The notes under the pieces were generated by a model. It was given only the letters and a program-made list of their open reading frames with translations, made no database searches and had not been told where the DNA came from. Made by a program: the position numbers and the translations under genes. Positions 53,717-61,932 of a stretch of DNA of 64,000 nucleotides are shown piece after piece (within the stretch, counting starts at the first letter, position 1; each line of letters opens with the position of its first letter). This DNA comes from Amycolatopsis rubida. GTDB lineage: Bacteria > Actinomycetota > Actinomycetes > Mycobacteriales > Pseudonocardiaceae. The stretch covers positions 372,001 through 436,000 of the forward strand of contig NZ_FOWC01000007.1 in NCBI RefSeq assembly GCF_900115345.1. Reading direction: 5' to 3'.

Positions 53717-54323
53717 TCACCCGGCGGCGAACCGGGCCGCCACCGCCGCCCCGGCCGGGTCCGCACACATCCGCACCAGGTCCGCGAGACAGTTCACCAG
53801 CAGCAGTCCGCGACCGCGGCCCTGGGCCGGGAAGCCGGGGCGCGACCGGAGAAGCCCAGCCGCAGGACCGCGGATCCGCTGCCGTGCTCCGCGCTCTCGA
53901 CCGCCAGCTCCGACACCGCGCCCTCGACCCGGGCCTCGGCGGTCACCACGCGGAGGTCCACGAGGTCGGGTTCGGCGGCGAAGGACCGGGAGCCGGGCGG
54001 TGGCGGCAGTTCGCGGTTGCCGCCGCCGAACACCGCGTCGGCCAGCTCGGTCGCTCCCAGCGCCTCGGCGGCGCGCGGGCACAGGACGGTCGTCCAGCGG
54101 CCCCCGGACGCCAGATTGCCCAACGCCTCGTGCTGCGCGCACGCCGGGTACTCCGCCAGCGACCGGCTCCCCGACCACCCCGCCCGTGCCGGTCCGGATG
54201 CCCGCCGGCGAACGCGCCCGGGATGATCCGGCCCGGATCGCGGCCTGCCTCGGCCAGGTCGGCCAGCGGCGCCCGATCGGCACCCGCGCCCAGCTCGGCC
54301 CGCACAACGAATTCTTCCGTCAC
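53717..54323 (-). pseudogene. MEDS-domain/HATPase sensor pseudogene
   Basis: Pieces of one protein lie in order across three frames. MTEEFVVRAELGAGADRAP with RDPGRIIPGAFAGG is the start (54323 down). SLAEYPACAQHEALGNLA and ATELADAVFGG come from the MEDS sensor. VESAEHGSGSAVLRL and GRGLLLVNCLADLV are remnants of the HATPase N- and G-boxes. The N-box asparagine segment has lost its usual spacing. Intact relatives act as MEDS-type anti-sigma/histidine-kinase-like regulators near STAS proteins. Multiple indels make this clearly non-functional. Confidence 0.65.
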
Positions 54324-54804
54324 CGCTCAGGCGAGGCCGAGCACCGCCTTTCTTCGCCCGCGTACCGAATCGGGCCGCTCGTGGGCCCGGCGCACCTGGT
54401 CGGGTGACAGGATCACGTCGTACTCGCCGCTGAGCCAGTCCCGGGAACTCGACGCGCCGGCTATGAACATCGAGGGCGAGAACATCCCGCGGACCACGCC
54501 GCGGGACTCGGCGAACCTGGGCGAACGCCTGGCCGGCGTCGATTTCTCCGCCCTCCTCCGCCCGGACCGGCAACGCTCGCCGCCGGAGCGGCGCGGGTGC
54601 GCGCGGGGAGGCATCCGCCCGGCACTCCCGAACGGGCCGCGAGCGGGTCCGGCGCAACGGGATCTCCCCGTTCGCGCGGCGCCTGGTTGTCGGAATTCGG
54701 CGGCGGAGTTACCGTGGCAGCATCGGTTCAGCCAGGAGCCGCCCGCCCAGCACAGCGAGGCAGTCCAGCGCCGGTCCGCCTCCGCCGGTCCGCAGGAGGC
54801 CCCG
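54324..54804. other. Region without a recognised gene
   Basis: On the minus strand a frame ending at 54327 reads MFSPSMFIAGASSSRDWLSG and continues into ILSPDQVRRAHERPD. It looks protein-like but matches no family I know. It may be the tail of another decayed gene beside the MEDS pseudogene. The plus strand holds only the promoter side of the STAS gene. Confidence 0.35.
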
Positions 54805-55200
54805 ATGACGCACCCCGTTCGCCCTGCCAGGCTGCCTGCCTGCGCGGTGCCTCTCGCGGACATCACCGTCAGCACCGCCGACGACATCACGGTCGTCGCG
54901 GTGTCCGGAGACCTCGATTCTTCAGTCGCTGAAACGTTTTTCGAGCACACTGTCGCGGCGATCGCGCACTCACCCGGTGGAGTGGTCGCCGATTTGAGAG
55001 CGGTGACGTTCTGCAGTTGCCGGGGACTGTCCGTTCTGCTGGCCGCCGAACACGAGGCGCACTTCGCGGAGGTGCCTTTCGCGGTGCTGGCACACCAACG
55101 CGCCGTGTTGCGTCCCCTGCGGCTGCTCGGCCTCGACCGGACCCTCGACGTCCGCGGCGGCGCCAATCTCGTTCCGGTTCCCCGCAAGGGAATCTCGTAG
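54805..55200 (+). CDS. STAS-domain anti-sigma factor antagonist
   Basis: A 131-residue STAS protein (about 18-120: DITVVAVSGDLDSSVAETFF, GVVADLRAVTFCSCRGLSVLL). AGGAGG precedes the ATG. In antagonists the phosphorylated serine lies in a DSSG motif; here the segment reads CSCRG, so the usual phosphoserine position is not conserved. It could be a permanently active antagonist or a binding-only module. It is near an RsbW-like ATPase (47156) and the decayed MEDS ATPase, which are candidate partners. A SigB-like promoter follows immediately for the next gene. Confidence 0.82.
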   Translation: MTHPVRPARLPACAVPLADITVSTADDITVVAVSGDLDSSVAETFFEHTVAAIAHSPGGVVADLRAVTFCSCRGLSVLLAAEHEAHFAEVPFAVLAHQRAVLRPLRLLGLDRTLDVRGGANLVPVPRKGIS

Positions 55201-55209
55201 CCGCGCGCG

Positions 55210-55235
55210 GTTTGCGCCGCCGACCGGCCGGGTAG
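55210..55235 (+). promoter_or_regulatory. SigB-type promoter of the SRPBCC genes
   Basis: GTTTGC, 14-base spacer and GGGTAG, identical in both hexamers and spacing to the csbD promoter. It starts ten bases after the STAS stop codon, with the -10 46 bases before the first SRPBCC start. Confidence 0.65.
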
Positions 55236-55281
55236 CCGCAGGGTTCGGCAAGATTTCGCTGAACTCCGAGGAAAGGCACCC

Positions 55282-55722
55282 ATGGCTGCTGCAGCGCATT
55301 ACGTCGAGGTCAACGCTCCCGCGCAGGCGTGCTACGACTGGTGGCGTCCGCTGACCCGGCTGCCGGAACTGTTCTCCGACGTCCAGTCGGTCGAAGCCCT
55401 GGACGGCGACGGAACGCGCACCCGGTGGAAGGTCGACGGGCCGGCGGGGTCCACAGTGGAATGGCAGGCCCGGATCGTCGAGGACGCCCCGCCGCGCAAG
55501 ATCGCCTGGACCACGGTGGACGACGCCGATCCGGACGTGCGCAACTCCGGGGTCGTCCGGTTCGACGACAAGGGCCACGGCCGCACCGGCGTGGAGATCT
55601 CCCTCGAATACGAGCCCCCGGCGGGCAAACTCGGCGAGGCGGTCGCGTCGCTGCTGGCCGATCCGCAGAAGAAGGTCGAGCGGGCCGCCGAACAGTTCCA
55701 GACCGTCATCGAAGCCCGCTGA
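55282..55722 (+). CDS. SRPBCC (polyketide cyclase/START-like) protein
   Basis: A 146-residue SRPBCC protein (AAAHYVEVNAPAQACYDWWR, RIVEDAPPRKIAWTTVDDAD, GVEISLEYEPPAGKLGEAVA). The fold has a hydrophobic ligand pocket, and this subgroup matches the general-stress and coenzyme Q-binding-like COQ10 relatives. The AGGAAAGG ribosome site and a SigB-type promoter precede it. The next gene is another SRPBCC protein eight bases later, so the two are probably cotranscribed. Ligands are unknown. Confidence 0.82.
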   Translation: MAAAAHYVEVNAPAQACYDWWRPLTRLPELFSDVQSVEALDGDGTRTRWKVDGPAGSTVEWQARIVEDAPPRKIAWTTVDDADPDVRNSGVVRFDDKGHGRTGVEISLEYEPPAGKLGEAVASLLADPQKKVERAAEQFQTVIEAR

Positions 55723-55730
55723 GCGCCCCC

Positions 55731-56168
55731 GTGACCACGGTCTCGCGCACCTTCGCCGTGAACCCGGGCCCGGACGCGGTTCTCGCCTATCTGGCCGACT
55801 TCGGCAACGCCGAAGAGTGGGATCCCGGAACGGAACGCTGCGTCCGCGACGACGACGGGCCGGTCCGCGTCGGCTCGTCGTGGCACAACACCTCGAAGAT
55901 CGCGGGAATCACCACGGAGCTGACGTACACGCTCGAACGCTTCGACGCCGATCGCGTCGTGCTGGTCGGGCGCAACGACACCGCGACCTCCACCGAAACG
56001 ATCGAGGTCGCGGCGAGCGGCACCGGATCGCGCGTCACCTACACCAACGAGCTGCAGTTCAAAGGCTTGGCCAAACTAGCCGCCCCGCTGGGCAAAGTGG
56101 TGTTCGAGAAGCTGGGCAACGACACCGAACGGCAGCTCGCGGACGCGCTCAACCGACTGGCCGGGTAA
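55731..56168 (+). CDS. SRPBCC family protein
   Basis: A 145-residue SRPBCC protein (VSRTFAVNPGPDAVLAYLAD, EEWDPGTERCVRDDDG, RVTYTNELQFKGLAKLAAPL). The GTG at 55731 lies eight bases after the first SRPBCC stop. Its resemblance to its neighbour is in fold rather than close sequence. It may bind a lipid or aromatic compound. A perfect stem-loop about 70 bases downstream likely ends the transcript. Confidence 0.8.
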   Translation: MTTVSRTFAVNPGPDAVLAYLADFGNAEEWDPGTERCVRDDDGPVRVGSSWHNTSKIAGITTELTYTLERFDADRVVLVGRNDTATSTETIEVAASGTGSRVTYTNELQFKGLAKLAAPLGKVVFEKLGNDTERQLADALNRLAG

Positions 56169-56236
56169 ACCGCGGCCGGCGGTCTGTTCTGCGCTACTGC
56201 GCCGCATCGGCCGACTCGATGCTTCTTCGCCCACGA

Positions 56237-56274
56237 ACCGCGCCAGCGGGCGATCGGCGCCCCGCTGGCGCGGT
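56237..56274 (+). terminator. Strong stem-loop after SRPBCC operon
   Basis: ACCGCGCCAGCGGG and CCCGCTGGCGCGGT form a perfect 14-bp stem with a 10-base loop. It suits termination of the SRPBCC transcript. Confidence 0.6.
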
Positions 56275-56591
56275 GCGAGGCGAGTTCGCGTTTCTCCCGG
56301 TCACCGGTGAGGGAAGGCTTCACGAGATCCGCAAGGCGATCACTGCGCCGGACCGGCCGCCCCCAGGACCCTTCCGACCAAGATCCGCCGGGTCGTGACG
56401 GTGCGGCGGCCGCGGGTGAGCGTTGTTTTCACGCTGTACCGCCCGATCACCGTCCAGGTCGCCGCGGCGCGGGACCCGATGTCCCGTCCCCCTGGCGGAT
56501 TCGAGCGCGACAAGTCCGGGCCCACACCCGAGCAGGACCAGCGACCGCCAGACCTCCCCTGGCTCAAGCCGGATCCGCGTTCTGCCGGGAG
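56275..56591. other. Region without a recognised gene
   Basis: Short open frames exist on both strands but none has family-like sequence, a ribosome site and sensible length together. It separates the SRPBCC terminator from the minus-strand acetyltransferase stop. Confidence 0.5.
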
Positions 56592-57077
56592 TCAGGCGGC
56601 GATGCCGCGGCTGAACGCGACCCGGTCCAAGCCCGGCCCGTCATAGTCGGGAAGCACGTCGGACACCTCGAACCCGAGCCGGGCGTGGTACGCGCGCGAA
56701 GCGGTGTTCTGCGGGCTCGTGATGCACTTCACCCTGCGCACCCCCGATTCCCGCACCTGCCCGAAAAACCACTCGTACAGCGAACGGCCGATTCCCTGGC
56801 CGTGCAGCTCCGGGTCGACACCGACGAAGTGGATGTAGGCGGTGTCGGGGTCGGTCTGCGAGACGAAACCGATCAGAAAGGCTGCCAGCGTCCCGTCCGG
56901 ACGCTCCACCAGGCGGCTCGTCGTGGTGAAGTGCTGGAAGTACAGGCGTGGCACGAGCAACGCCCGCTCCTTCGCGCCGGCTTCGCCCTTCAACCCGCCC
57001 CACCACGGTCCCAGCGCGGCAAGGACGCGCGCGTGGTCGTTTTCGTGCGGCTGGCGGAAAGTCAGGTCGGCGCTCAT
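56592..57077 (-). CDS. GNAT-family N-acetyltransferase
   Basis: A 161-residue GNAT enzyme, transferring acetyl from acetyl-CoA to an unknown amine. The core is visible: LAAFLIGFVSQTDPDTAYIH, VGVDPELHGQGIGRSLYEWF with the pyrophosphate-binding Q/RxxGxG/A as HGQGIG, and ASRAYHARLGFEV. The ATG at 57077 is followed by SADLTFRQPHENDHARV, a typical GNAT N-terminus. It is downstream of the zinc dehydrogenase on the same strand after a 40-base gap and could be in one transcript. Confidence 0.88.
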   Translation of the reverse strand: MSADLTFRQPHENDHARVLAALGPWWGGLKGEAGAKERALLVPRLYFQHFTTTSRLVERPDGTLAAFLIGFVSQTDPDTAYIHFVGVDPELHGQGIGRSLYEWFFGQVRESGVRRVKCITSPQNTASRAYHARLGFEVSDVLPDYDGPGLDRVAFSRGIAA

Positions 57078-57117
57078 GTCCCGACCCTCTCGTTTTCGCG
57101 CGCGCCGAGCAACCTGG

Positions 57118-58104
57118 TCACCGTCGCGGGTCGACGTGGATCTTCGGCCCTCCCGGCGGCCGCTCCCCGCCGAGCACCGCCGCGACCCCGCCCAGCCCGA
57201 CCGTCCCCGCCACCAACGGCCGCGGGTCCACCTCGCCGGACGCGTACGCGTCGATCGCCCGCGCCAAGCCCGGCGAGCCGCTCAGCACGCCGATCGCGGT
57301 GACGTCCTTCACCGCCAGCATCCGCGTGTCCAGCAGGCTCGGCCGCCCGGACAGTCCGATGCAGACGATCCGTCCCGCCGGTTCGACCACCTCGGCCGCG
57401 AGGGCGGGAGCCGAGGGATCGCCGGTCGCGTCGACCACCGCGTCGAAGGGCGGTTCCGGAACGTTCGTCCCGGCGGAAAAACCCAAGCCGCGCGCGAATT
57501 CCGCCGACCACGGCGTCGCGCCCACCAGATGGACCTCGCTGCCCGCGGCCTTGAGGAACAGGGCGGTGAGCAATCCGATCGTCCCCGGGCCGAGAACCAG
57601 CACCCGTTCGCCCGCGGCCGCCCGCGCCGCCCGGCAGGCGTTGCCGCCCGGTTCGACCAGCGCGCCGGCGACGGGATCCACGGTGTCGGGCAGTTCGTGC
57701 AGCGAGCGCACCGGCACGGCGAGGCGTTCGGCGAGCGCTCCGGCCCGGCCGCCGCGGATGCCGACCTCCTGCCGGTCCGCGCAGACGTGCTGGCGCCCGC
57801 CCCGGCACCGCCGGCAGTCCCCGCACCCGAGCATCGTGTCCCCGGTGACGCGGCGGCCGACCCACGCCGGATGCACGCCCCGGCCGACCTCGGACACCGT
57901 CCCGCACCATTCGTGGCCGAGCCGCATCGGGTAGCGGGCGTGCCCGTCGGCGAGGTACTGCATCTCGCCGGTGAAGAACTCGACGTCGGTGCCGCACACC
58001 CCGGCGCGCTCCACGTCGACGACGACCTCGCCGACCCCGGCGGCCGGCTCCGGCACCTCGGCAGGCCCGGCCTCCCCCGGTCCGGTCACCACGAACGCCC
58101 GCAT
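57118..58104 (-). CDS. Zinc-dependent alcohol dehydrogenase (MDR family)
   Basis: A 328-residue medium-chain dehydrogenase. Catalytic zinc ligands are Cys37 and His64-Glu65 (GHEW). The structural zinc cysteines are Cys94, Cys97, Cys100 and Cys108. The NAD(P) motif reads VLVLGPGTIGLLTALF, a GxGxxG form. It resembles threonine dehydrogenase and sorbitol/galactitol dehydrogenase relatives; the substrate is unknown. It is transcribed away from the XRE regulator on the same strand, 20 bases downstream, and is likely controlled by it. Confidence 0.88.
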   Translation of the reverse strand: MRAFVVTGPGEAGPAEVPEPAAGVGEVVVDVERAGVCGTDVEFFTGEMQYLADGHARYPMRLGHEWCGTVSEVGRGVHPAWVGRRVTGDTMLGCGDCRRCRGGRQHVCADRQEVGIRGGRAGALAERLAVPVRSLHELPDTVDPVAGALVEPGGNACRAARAAAGERVLVLGPGTIGLLTALFLKAAGSEVHLVGATPWSAEFARGLGFSAGTNVPEPPFDAVVDATGDPSAPALAAEVVEPAGRIVCIGLSGRPSLLDTRMLAVKDVTAIGVLSGSPGLARAIDAYASGEVDPRPLVAGTVGLGGVAAVLGGERPPGGPKIHVDPRR

Positions 58105-58124
58105 GGCCCCGATCGTAGCGGCGC

Positions 58125-58922
58125 TCAGCCGGTCACGCGCTCGCGCAGGAACGCCGCCGTCGCCGGATCGGCCGGATAGAACGACTCGATCACCAGCTCG
58201 GCGACCGTCACGTCCAGCGGCGTCCCGAAGGTCGCGACCGTGCTGAAGAAGGTCAGCTCCAGATCCTCGTGCCGGTAACGCAACGGCACGAAAATGTCAC
58301 CTGGGCCGGGGATCTCCAGCTCGGGGACCTCGTCGTCGCACGGATACCCGCGCAGCTCCTCCAGCAGTTCGGCGAGCCCGGCGTCGGCGGTCTGCTCGAC
58401 CTGGCGGCGCAGCCGGCCCAGCAGATGCGCGCGCCACTCCCCCAGGTTCAGCACCCGCGGCGCCATGCCGTCCGGGTGCAGCGTCGCGCGCAGCACGTTC
58501 ACCGGGCCGGCCAGCAGCGAGGGCGCGATGCCCTCGGTGAGCACGCCGAGGCTGAGGTTGGCGTCGACGAGGTTCCAGCCGCGGTCGACCACCGCCGCCG
58601 GGTACGGGTCGTGCCCGGCGAGCAACCGCCGGACCGCCTCGCGGATCACGGTCATTTCCGGCGCTCCGATGTCGGACTCGCCGTAGGCGGGCGCGTAGCC
58701 CGCGGCGAGCAGCAGGCGGTTGCGTTCGCGCAGCGGGAGGTCGAGGTGCTCGCCCAGCCGCAGCACCATGTCCCGGCTCGGCCTGGACCGGCCGGTCTCG
58801 ACGAAGCTCAGGTGGCGCGTCGAGATGTCCGCCGAGATCGCGAGGGCGAGCTGACTGAGGCGGCGGCGGTCGCGCCATTCCCGGAGCAGTTCGCCGATCG
58901 GGGCCTTCACCGTGGTCGTCAC
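58125..58922 (-). CDS. XRE-family regulator with MmyB-like ligand domain
   Basis: A 265-residue regulator. The HTH (about 10-65: RLSQLALAISADISTRHLSF) is followed by the MmyB-like domain common in actinobacteria (RNRLLLAAGYAPAYGE, then VVDRGWNLVDANLS), a PAS-like fold that in one relative binds a fatty acid. The GTG at 58922 gives family length. It lies upstream of the zinc dehydrogenase in the same direction and probably governs it. Confidence 0.85.
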   Translation of the reverse strand: MTTTVKAPIGELLREWRDRRRLSQLALAISADISTRHLSFVETGRSRPSRDMVLRLGEHLDLPLRERNRLLLAAGYAPAYGESDIGAPEMTVIREAVRRLLAGHDPYPAAVVDRGWNLVDANLSLGVLTEGIAPSLLAGPVNVLRATLHPDGMAPRVLNLGEWRAHLLGRLRRQVEQTADAGLAELLEELRGYPCDDEVPELEIPGPGDIFVPLRYRHEDLELTFFSTVATFGTPLDVTVAELVIESFYPADPATAAFLRERVTG

Positions 58923-58958
58923 GCGTCCGACGCTACGGCGTCGCCGGCCGGGAGACCA

Positions 58959-59648
58959 TTATCCCCGGGGTAACGGCGCGTGCACCACCAGCGCCTCGGC
59001 GAGCGGTTTGCGGTCGAGGTCCGGCGCCTCGCAGTCCGGAGCGGGATAGCCGACCGGGAACAGGATGTAGGGCCGTTCGGTGACCGGGCGCTCGAAGACC
59101 TCGCTGAGGAAGCCCATCGGGTTCGGCGTGTGGGTGAGCGTCGCCAGGCCCATCGTGTGCAGCGCGGTGATGAACATGCCGCACGCGATGCCGACGCTCT
59201 CGTTGACGTAGTAGTTCTTCCGCAGCGAACCGTCCGGCAGCGGCGTGCTCTTCTGCGCGAACGCGACCACCAGCCACGGCGCGATTTCGAGGAACTCCTT
59301 GTGCTCGTCGGTTTCGAGCCGGGCGAGCGCCGCGTGCCAGTCCGGCGCGTCGCGTTCGCGGTAGAACTTCCGCTCCTCGGCCTCGGCCGCCTCGCGCACC
59401 GCCCGCTTGAGGTCCGGGTCGCCGGTCGCGACGAACGTCCACGGCTGGTGGTGCGCCCCGCTCGGCGCGGTGTTCGCGATCCGCACCGCGGTCTCGATCG
59501 CTTCGAGCGGCACCGGGTCCGGCGAGAACCAGCGGACCGACCGGCGCCGGTCGAGCAGCCGGTACAGCTCCTGCCCGCGGGCGAGGCCCTCCTCCGGGGA
59601 CAGCCGCGGCGGCGCGTAGGGGACGAACGGGTGCTGGTGCCGGGTCAT
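58959..59648 (-). CDS. Nitroreductase-fold enzyme, iodotyrosine deiodinase-like
   Basis: A 229-residue FMN-dependent enzyme. RRRSVRWFSPDPVP, TAPSGAHHQPWTFV, a lid-type acidic segment (EAEERKFYRERDAPDW), NYYVNESVGIACGM, LTHTPNPMGF and RPYILFPVGYPA match iodotyrosine deiodinase (IYD) homologues more than general nitroreductases. Known bacterial IYDs reductively remove halogen from tyrosine derivatives. The PxGYPxxD and DLxRKPL ends are also shared. The ATG at 59648 precedes a divergent LysR. Activity on halotyrosine is an inference from the lid and flavin segments. Confidence 0.85.
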   Translation of the reverse strand: MTRHQHPFVPYAPPRLSPEEGLARGQELYRLLDRRRSVRWFSPDPVPLEAIETAVRIANTAPSGAHHQPWTFVATGDPDLKRAVREAAEAEERKFYRERDAPDWHAALARLETDEHKEFLEIAPWLVVAFAQKSTPLPDGSLRKNYYVNESVGIACGMFITALHTMGLATLTHTPNPMGFLSEVFERPVTERPYILFPVGYPAPDCEAPDLDRKPLAEALVVHAPLPRG

Positions 59649-59683
59649 GCCCCGACCCTGCCGCGCCGGCGGTCATCGGTCCA

Positions 59684-59702
59684 GTTCACATTTCTCGTGA
59701 AC
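59684..59702. promoter_or_regulatory. LysR-type operator, GTTCAC-N7-GTGAAC
   Basis: A perfect 19-bp inverted repeat contains TTCAC-N7-GTGAA, which fits T-N11-A. It lies midway between the divergent IYD-like gene (59648) and the LysR gene (59719), so it probably controls both. Confidence 0.65.
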
Positions 59703-59718
59703 GACATAAGCTGCACTG

Positions 59719-60621
59719 ATGTCTCCCTCGTTGCGCCAGCTCGAGTATCTGGTCGCGGTCGCCGACACCGGCGGCCTCACCGCGGCCGCGGACAGCTGCC
59801 ACGTGTCGCAGTCGGCGGTGTCGCTGGCGATCGCTTCGCTGGAACGGACTTTGGGCGTGCAGCTCGTCCTCCGCGGCCCCGGCCGCGCGACCGCGCTGAC
59901 CGACGCCGGCCGCCAGGTCGCCGGCGAGGCCCGCGCGGTGCTCACCTCGGTCGCCGAACTCGGCGCCACTGCCCGCGACTACGGCCAAGACCTGGCCGGA
60001 CGCCTGAACTTCGGCTGTTACACACCCCTCGCGCCGCTCCACGTACCCGCCGCGCTGGCGACCTTCCGCACCCAGCACCCGGAAGTCGACGTCTCCTTCG
60101 TCGAAGGCACGCTGCCCGACCTGCAGCACCTCCTGCTGGAGGGCCGCTGCGACCTGGCTGTGCTGTACCGGCAAGACCTGGTGCCCGGGATCGCGGCGGA
60201 CCAGCTGTACGACCAGCCGCCGAGCGTCCTCCTACCCTTGGCGCACCCCCTCGCCCGCCGCAAGACGGTTTCGTTGCGCGCCTTGGCCGATGAGCCGTTC
60301 GTCCTGCTGGACGTACCGCCGTCGGAGCGCTATTTCCGGGACGTCTTCGCCGCTGTCGGCCTGCCGATGCCGGTCGCGCACCGCACGACGAGCTTCGAAC
60401 TGGCGCGCGCGTTGGTCGCCCGGGGGCTGGGCTACACGCTCTCCGTTCAGCGGCCGTCGTTGGAGCTTTCCGTCGAGGGCACGCCGTTCGCCGTACGGCC
60501 GCTCCGCGAGCGAGTCCCGACGACGCCGGTGGTGCTGGCTCGCGCGGAAGGCGCCCGGTTGACCCGGCGGGCCGAAACGTTCCGCACTTTCTGCCGGGAG
60601 TTTTTCGGCGCCAGAACGTGA
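59719..60621 (+). CDS. LysR-family regulator, divergent from IYD-like gene
   Basis: A 300-residue LysR protein with HTH near 18-45 (LTAAADSCHVSQSAVSLAIASLE) and effector domain about 90-290. It is divergent from the deiodinase-like gene with a single perfect repeat between them, so it is its likely regulator. Its effector domain is related to the LysR at 11195. The inducing compound may be a halogenated or nitro-aromatic tyrosine analogue if the enzyme assignment holds. Confidence 0.85.
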   Translation: MSPSLRQLEYLVAVADTGGLTAAADSCHVSQSAVSLAIASLERTLGVQLVLRGPGRATALTDAGRQVAGEARAVLTSVAELGATARDYGQDLAGRLNFGCYTPLAPLHVPAALATFRTQHPEVDVSFVEGTLPDLQHLLLEGRCDLAVLYRQDLVPGIAADQLYDQPPSVLLPLAHPLARRKTVSLRALADEPFVLLDVPPSERYFRDVFAAVGLPMPVAHRTTSFELARALVARGLGYTLSVQRPSLELSVEGTPFAVRPLRERVPTTPVVLARAEGARLTRRAETFRTFCREFFGART

Positions 60622-60752
60622 CTCCGCACGGTTCGCGCCCGAGAAGTCCGGCCAGCACCGGGCTTTCTCGGCGAAGCGGCCGCGCCAAACCGTTGCGCCA
60701 CAGCCACGGTCGCCGCGCATGCCCGCCCCGGAAGCTTCCGCCGAGACACCCG

Positions 60753-61342
60753 TCAGCTGGGCCAGGGCAGGACGGTCAACTCCGGCCGTTGTTCTTGCCA
60801 GCGCCGGGCTTTCGCCTCGTAACTGCTCTGCGGCGCGTGCCCGGGACGGGGCCGGACGACGAGGGAGAACATGTCCGCGAACCCGTGCGGCGCGTAGACC
60901 TGCCACTCCCCTCCGCCGGCCAGCCGGATCCCCAGGCAAGGCGTCGTGAGTCGATGGCCGCCTCGGTGGACGAGTACGGCGCGCACAGCACGCCGAAGCG
61001 ATCCTCGTACCAGAGGTGCACCCGCGCATCGTTGCGGATTTCCACCGACGCGGGGAGATCCGCGAACCTCCGGGCGCCCTCCTCGATGACCGCGTTCTCC
61101 GCGTCCCAGCTGAGATCCGAGTCATCGAAGGAGAACAGGTCGTAGTCCTTGCTGCCCTCGGCGGGCGGGCGTCCGGTCACCACGTTCCGCACGGTCTGGC
61201 ACCAGCGGCCCGCGGTCAGGTACCAACTGGGAAGCGCCAGCTCCGCCGCCCGCGCCAGCACTTCCGGCACCAGGTCGTGGCGCGTCACGATCTCGCGGAA
61301 TTTCTCGGGTTGCCGCTCCATCGCCGTCCGGCCGCAGTCCAT
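60753..61342 (-). pseudogene. Nucleotidyltransferase-like (NTP_transf_6) gene, frameshifted
   Basis: The start is intact (MDCGRTAMERQPEKFREIVT, then GSKDYDLFSFDDSDLSWDAE with its KDxDL active-site-like segment). Near 60950-60960, at STEAAIDS, the match moves to another frame: CLGIRLAGGGEWQVYAPHGF, then MFSLVVRPRPGHAPQSSYEA, to the stop at 60753. The second frame supplies the family's C-terminal third. A single-base indel at this point would restore a product of about 195 residues. The alternative start at 61321 is possible. Confidence 0.7.
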
Positions 61343-61452
61343 GCCCTGGTTTAGCACAGCGGACCGATTACCTCCCGCGTAATCGACCGGCCGCCGAACC
61401 TCGGCCAGGCTTGGCGCTACCGAAAACGGGACGACACAAGGAGAACCCCGAC

Positions 61453-61827
61453 ATGACCACCACCGCACCGACCGCCGCCGACCTCGCCCGCCGTTACCTC
61501 GACGTGTGGAACGAGACCGACCCGCAGCGGCGCCGCCAGCTCGTCTCGGAGGTCTTCGCGCCGGGCGCGGCCTACACCGACCCGCTCGGCGCGGTCGCCG
61601 GCCAGGACGAGATCGACGGGTTCATCGGCGGCGCGCAGGCGCAGTTCGCCGGGCTGGTCTTCAGCCTGCCCGCGGAGCCGGACGCGCACCACGATCTCGC
61701 ACGGTTCCAGTGGCACCTGTCGGCTCCGGGCAACCCCGAGCCGATCGCGATCGGGTTCGACGTCGTGGAAATCGCCGGTGGCCGGATCGCCAAGGTGCAC
61801 GGCTTCCTGGACAAGATTCCGGGCTGA
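61453..61827 (+). CDS. SnoaL-like/NTF2-like protein
   Basis: A 124-residue NTF2-fold protein (DLARRYLDVWNETDPQRRRQ, GAAYTDPLGAVAGQDEIDGF, VVEIAGGRIAKVHGFLDKI). The group includes polyketide cyclases and isomerases but also many proteins of unknown role. AAGGAG precedes the ATG at 61453. It lies between a broken gene and the orphan glycine riboswitch, in opposite orientation to the latter, and seems to be a newcomer at the site where gcvP would be expected. Confidence 0.8.
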   Translation: MTTTAPTAADLARRYLDVWNETDPQRRRQLVSEVFAPGAAYTDPLGAVAGQDEIDGFIGGAQAQFAGLVFSLPAEPDAHHDLARFQWHLSAPGNPEPIAIGFDVVEIAGGRIAKVHGFLDKIPG

Positions 61828-61846
61828 CCGACCGGAGACGCCGGGG

Positions 61847-61900
61847 ATGTGGTCTTGACCACATCCGCGAGGTTCAGACCACCCGGGAGGTCTGAACCTC
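61847..61900. terminator. Two stem-loops between SnoaL-like gene and riboswitch
   Basis: ATGTGGTC/GACCACAT (61847-61864, 2-base loop) and GAGGTTCAGACC/GGTCTGAACCTC (61869-61900, 8-base loop) are both perfect. They would stop SnoaL transcription rightward and riboswitch transcription leftward. Confidence 0.65.
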
Positions 61901-61932
61901 ACCCGGCGAAGCCACGCCGCACAGCGGGCGTG

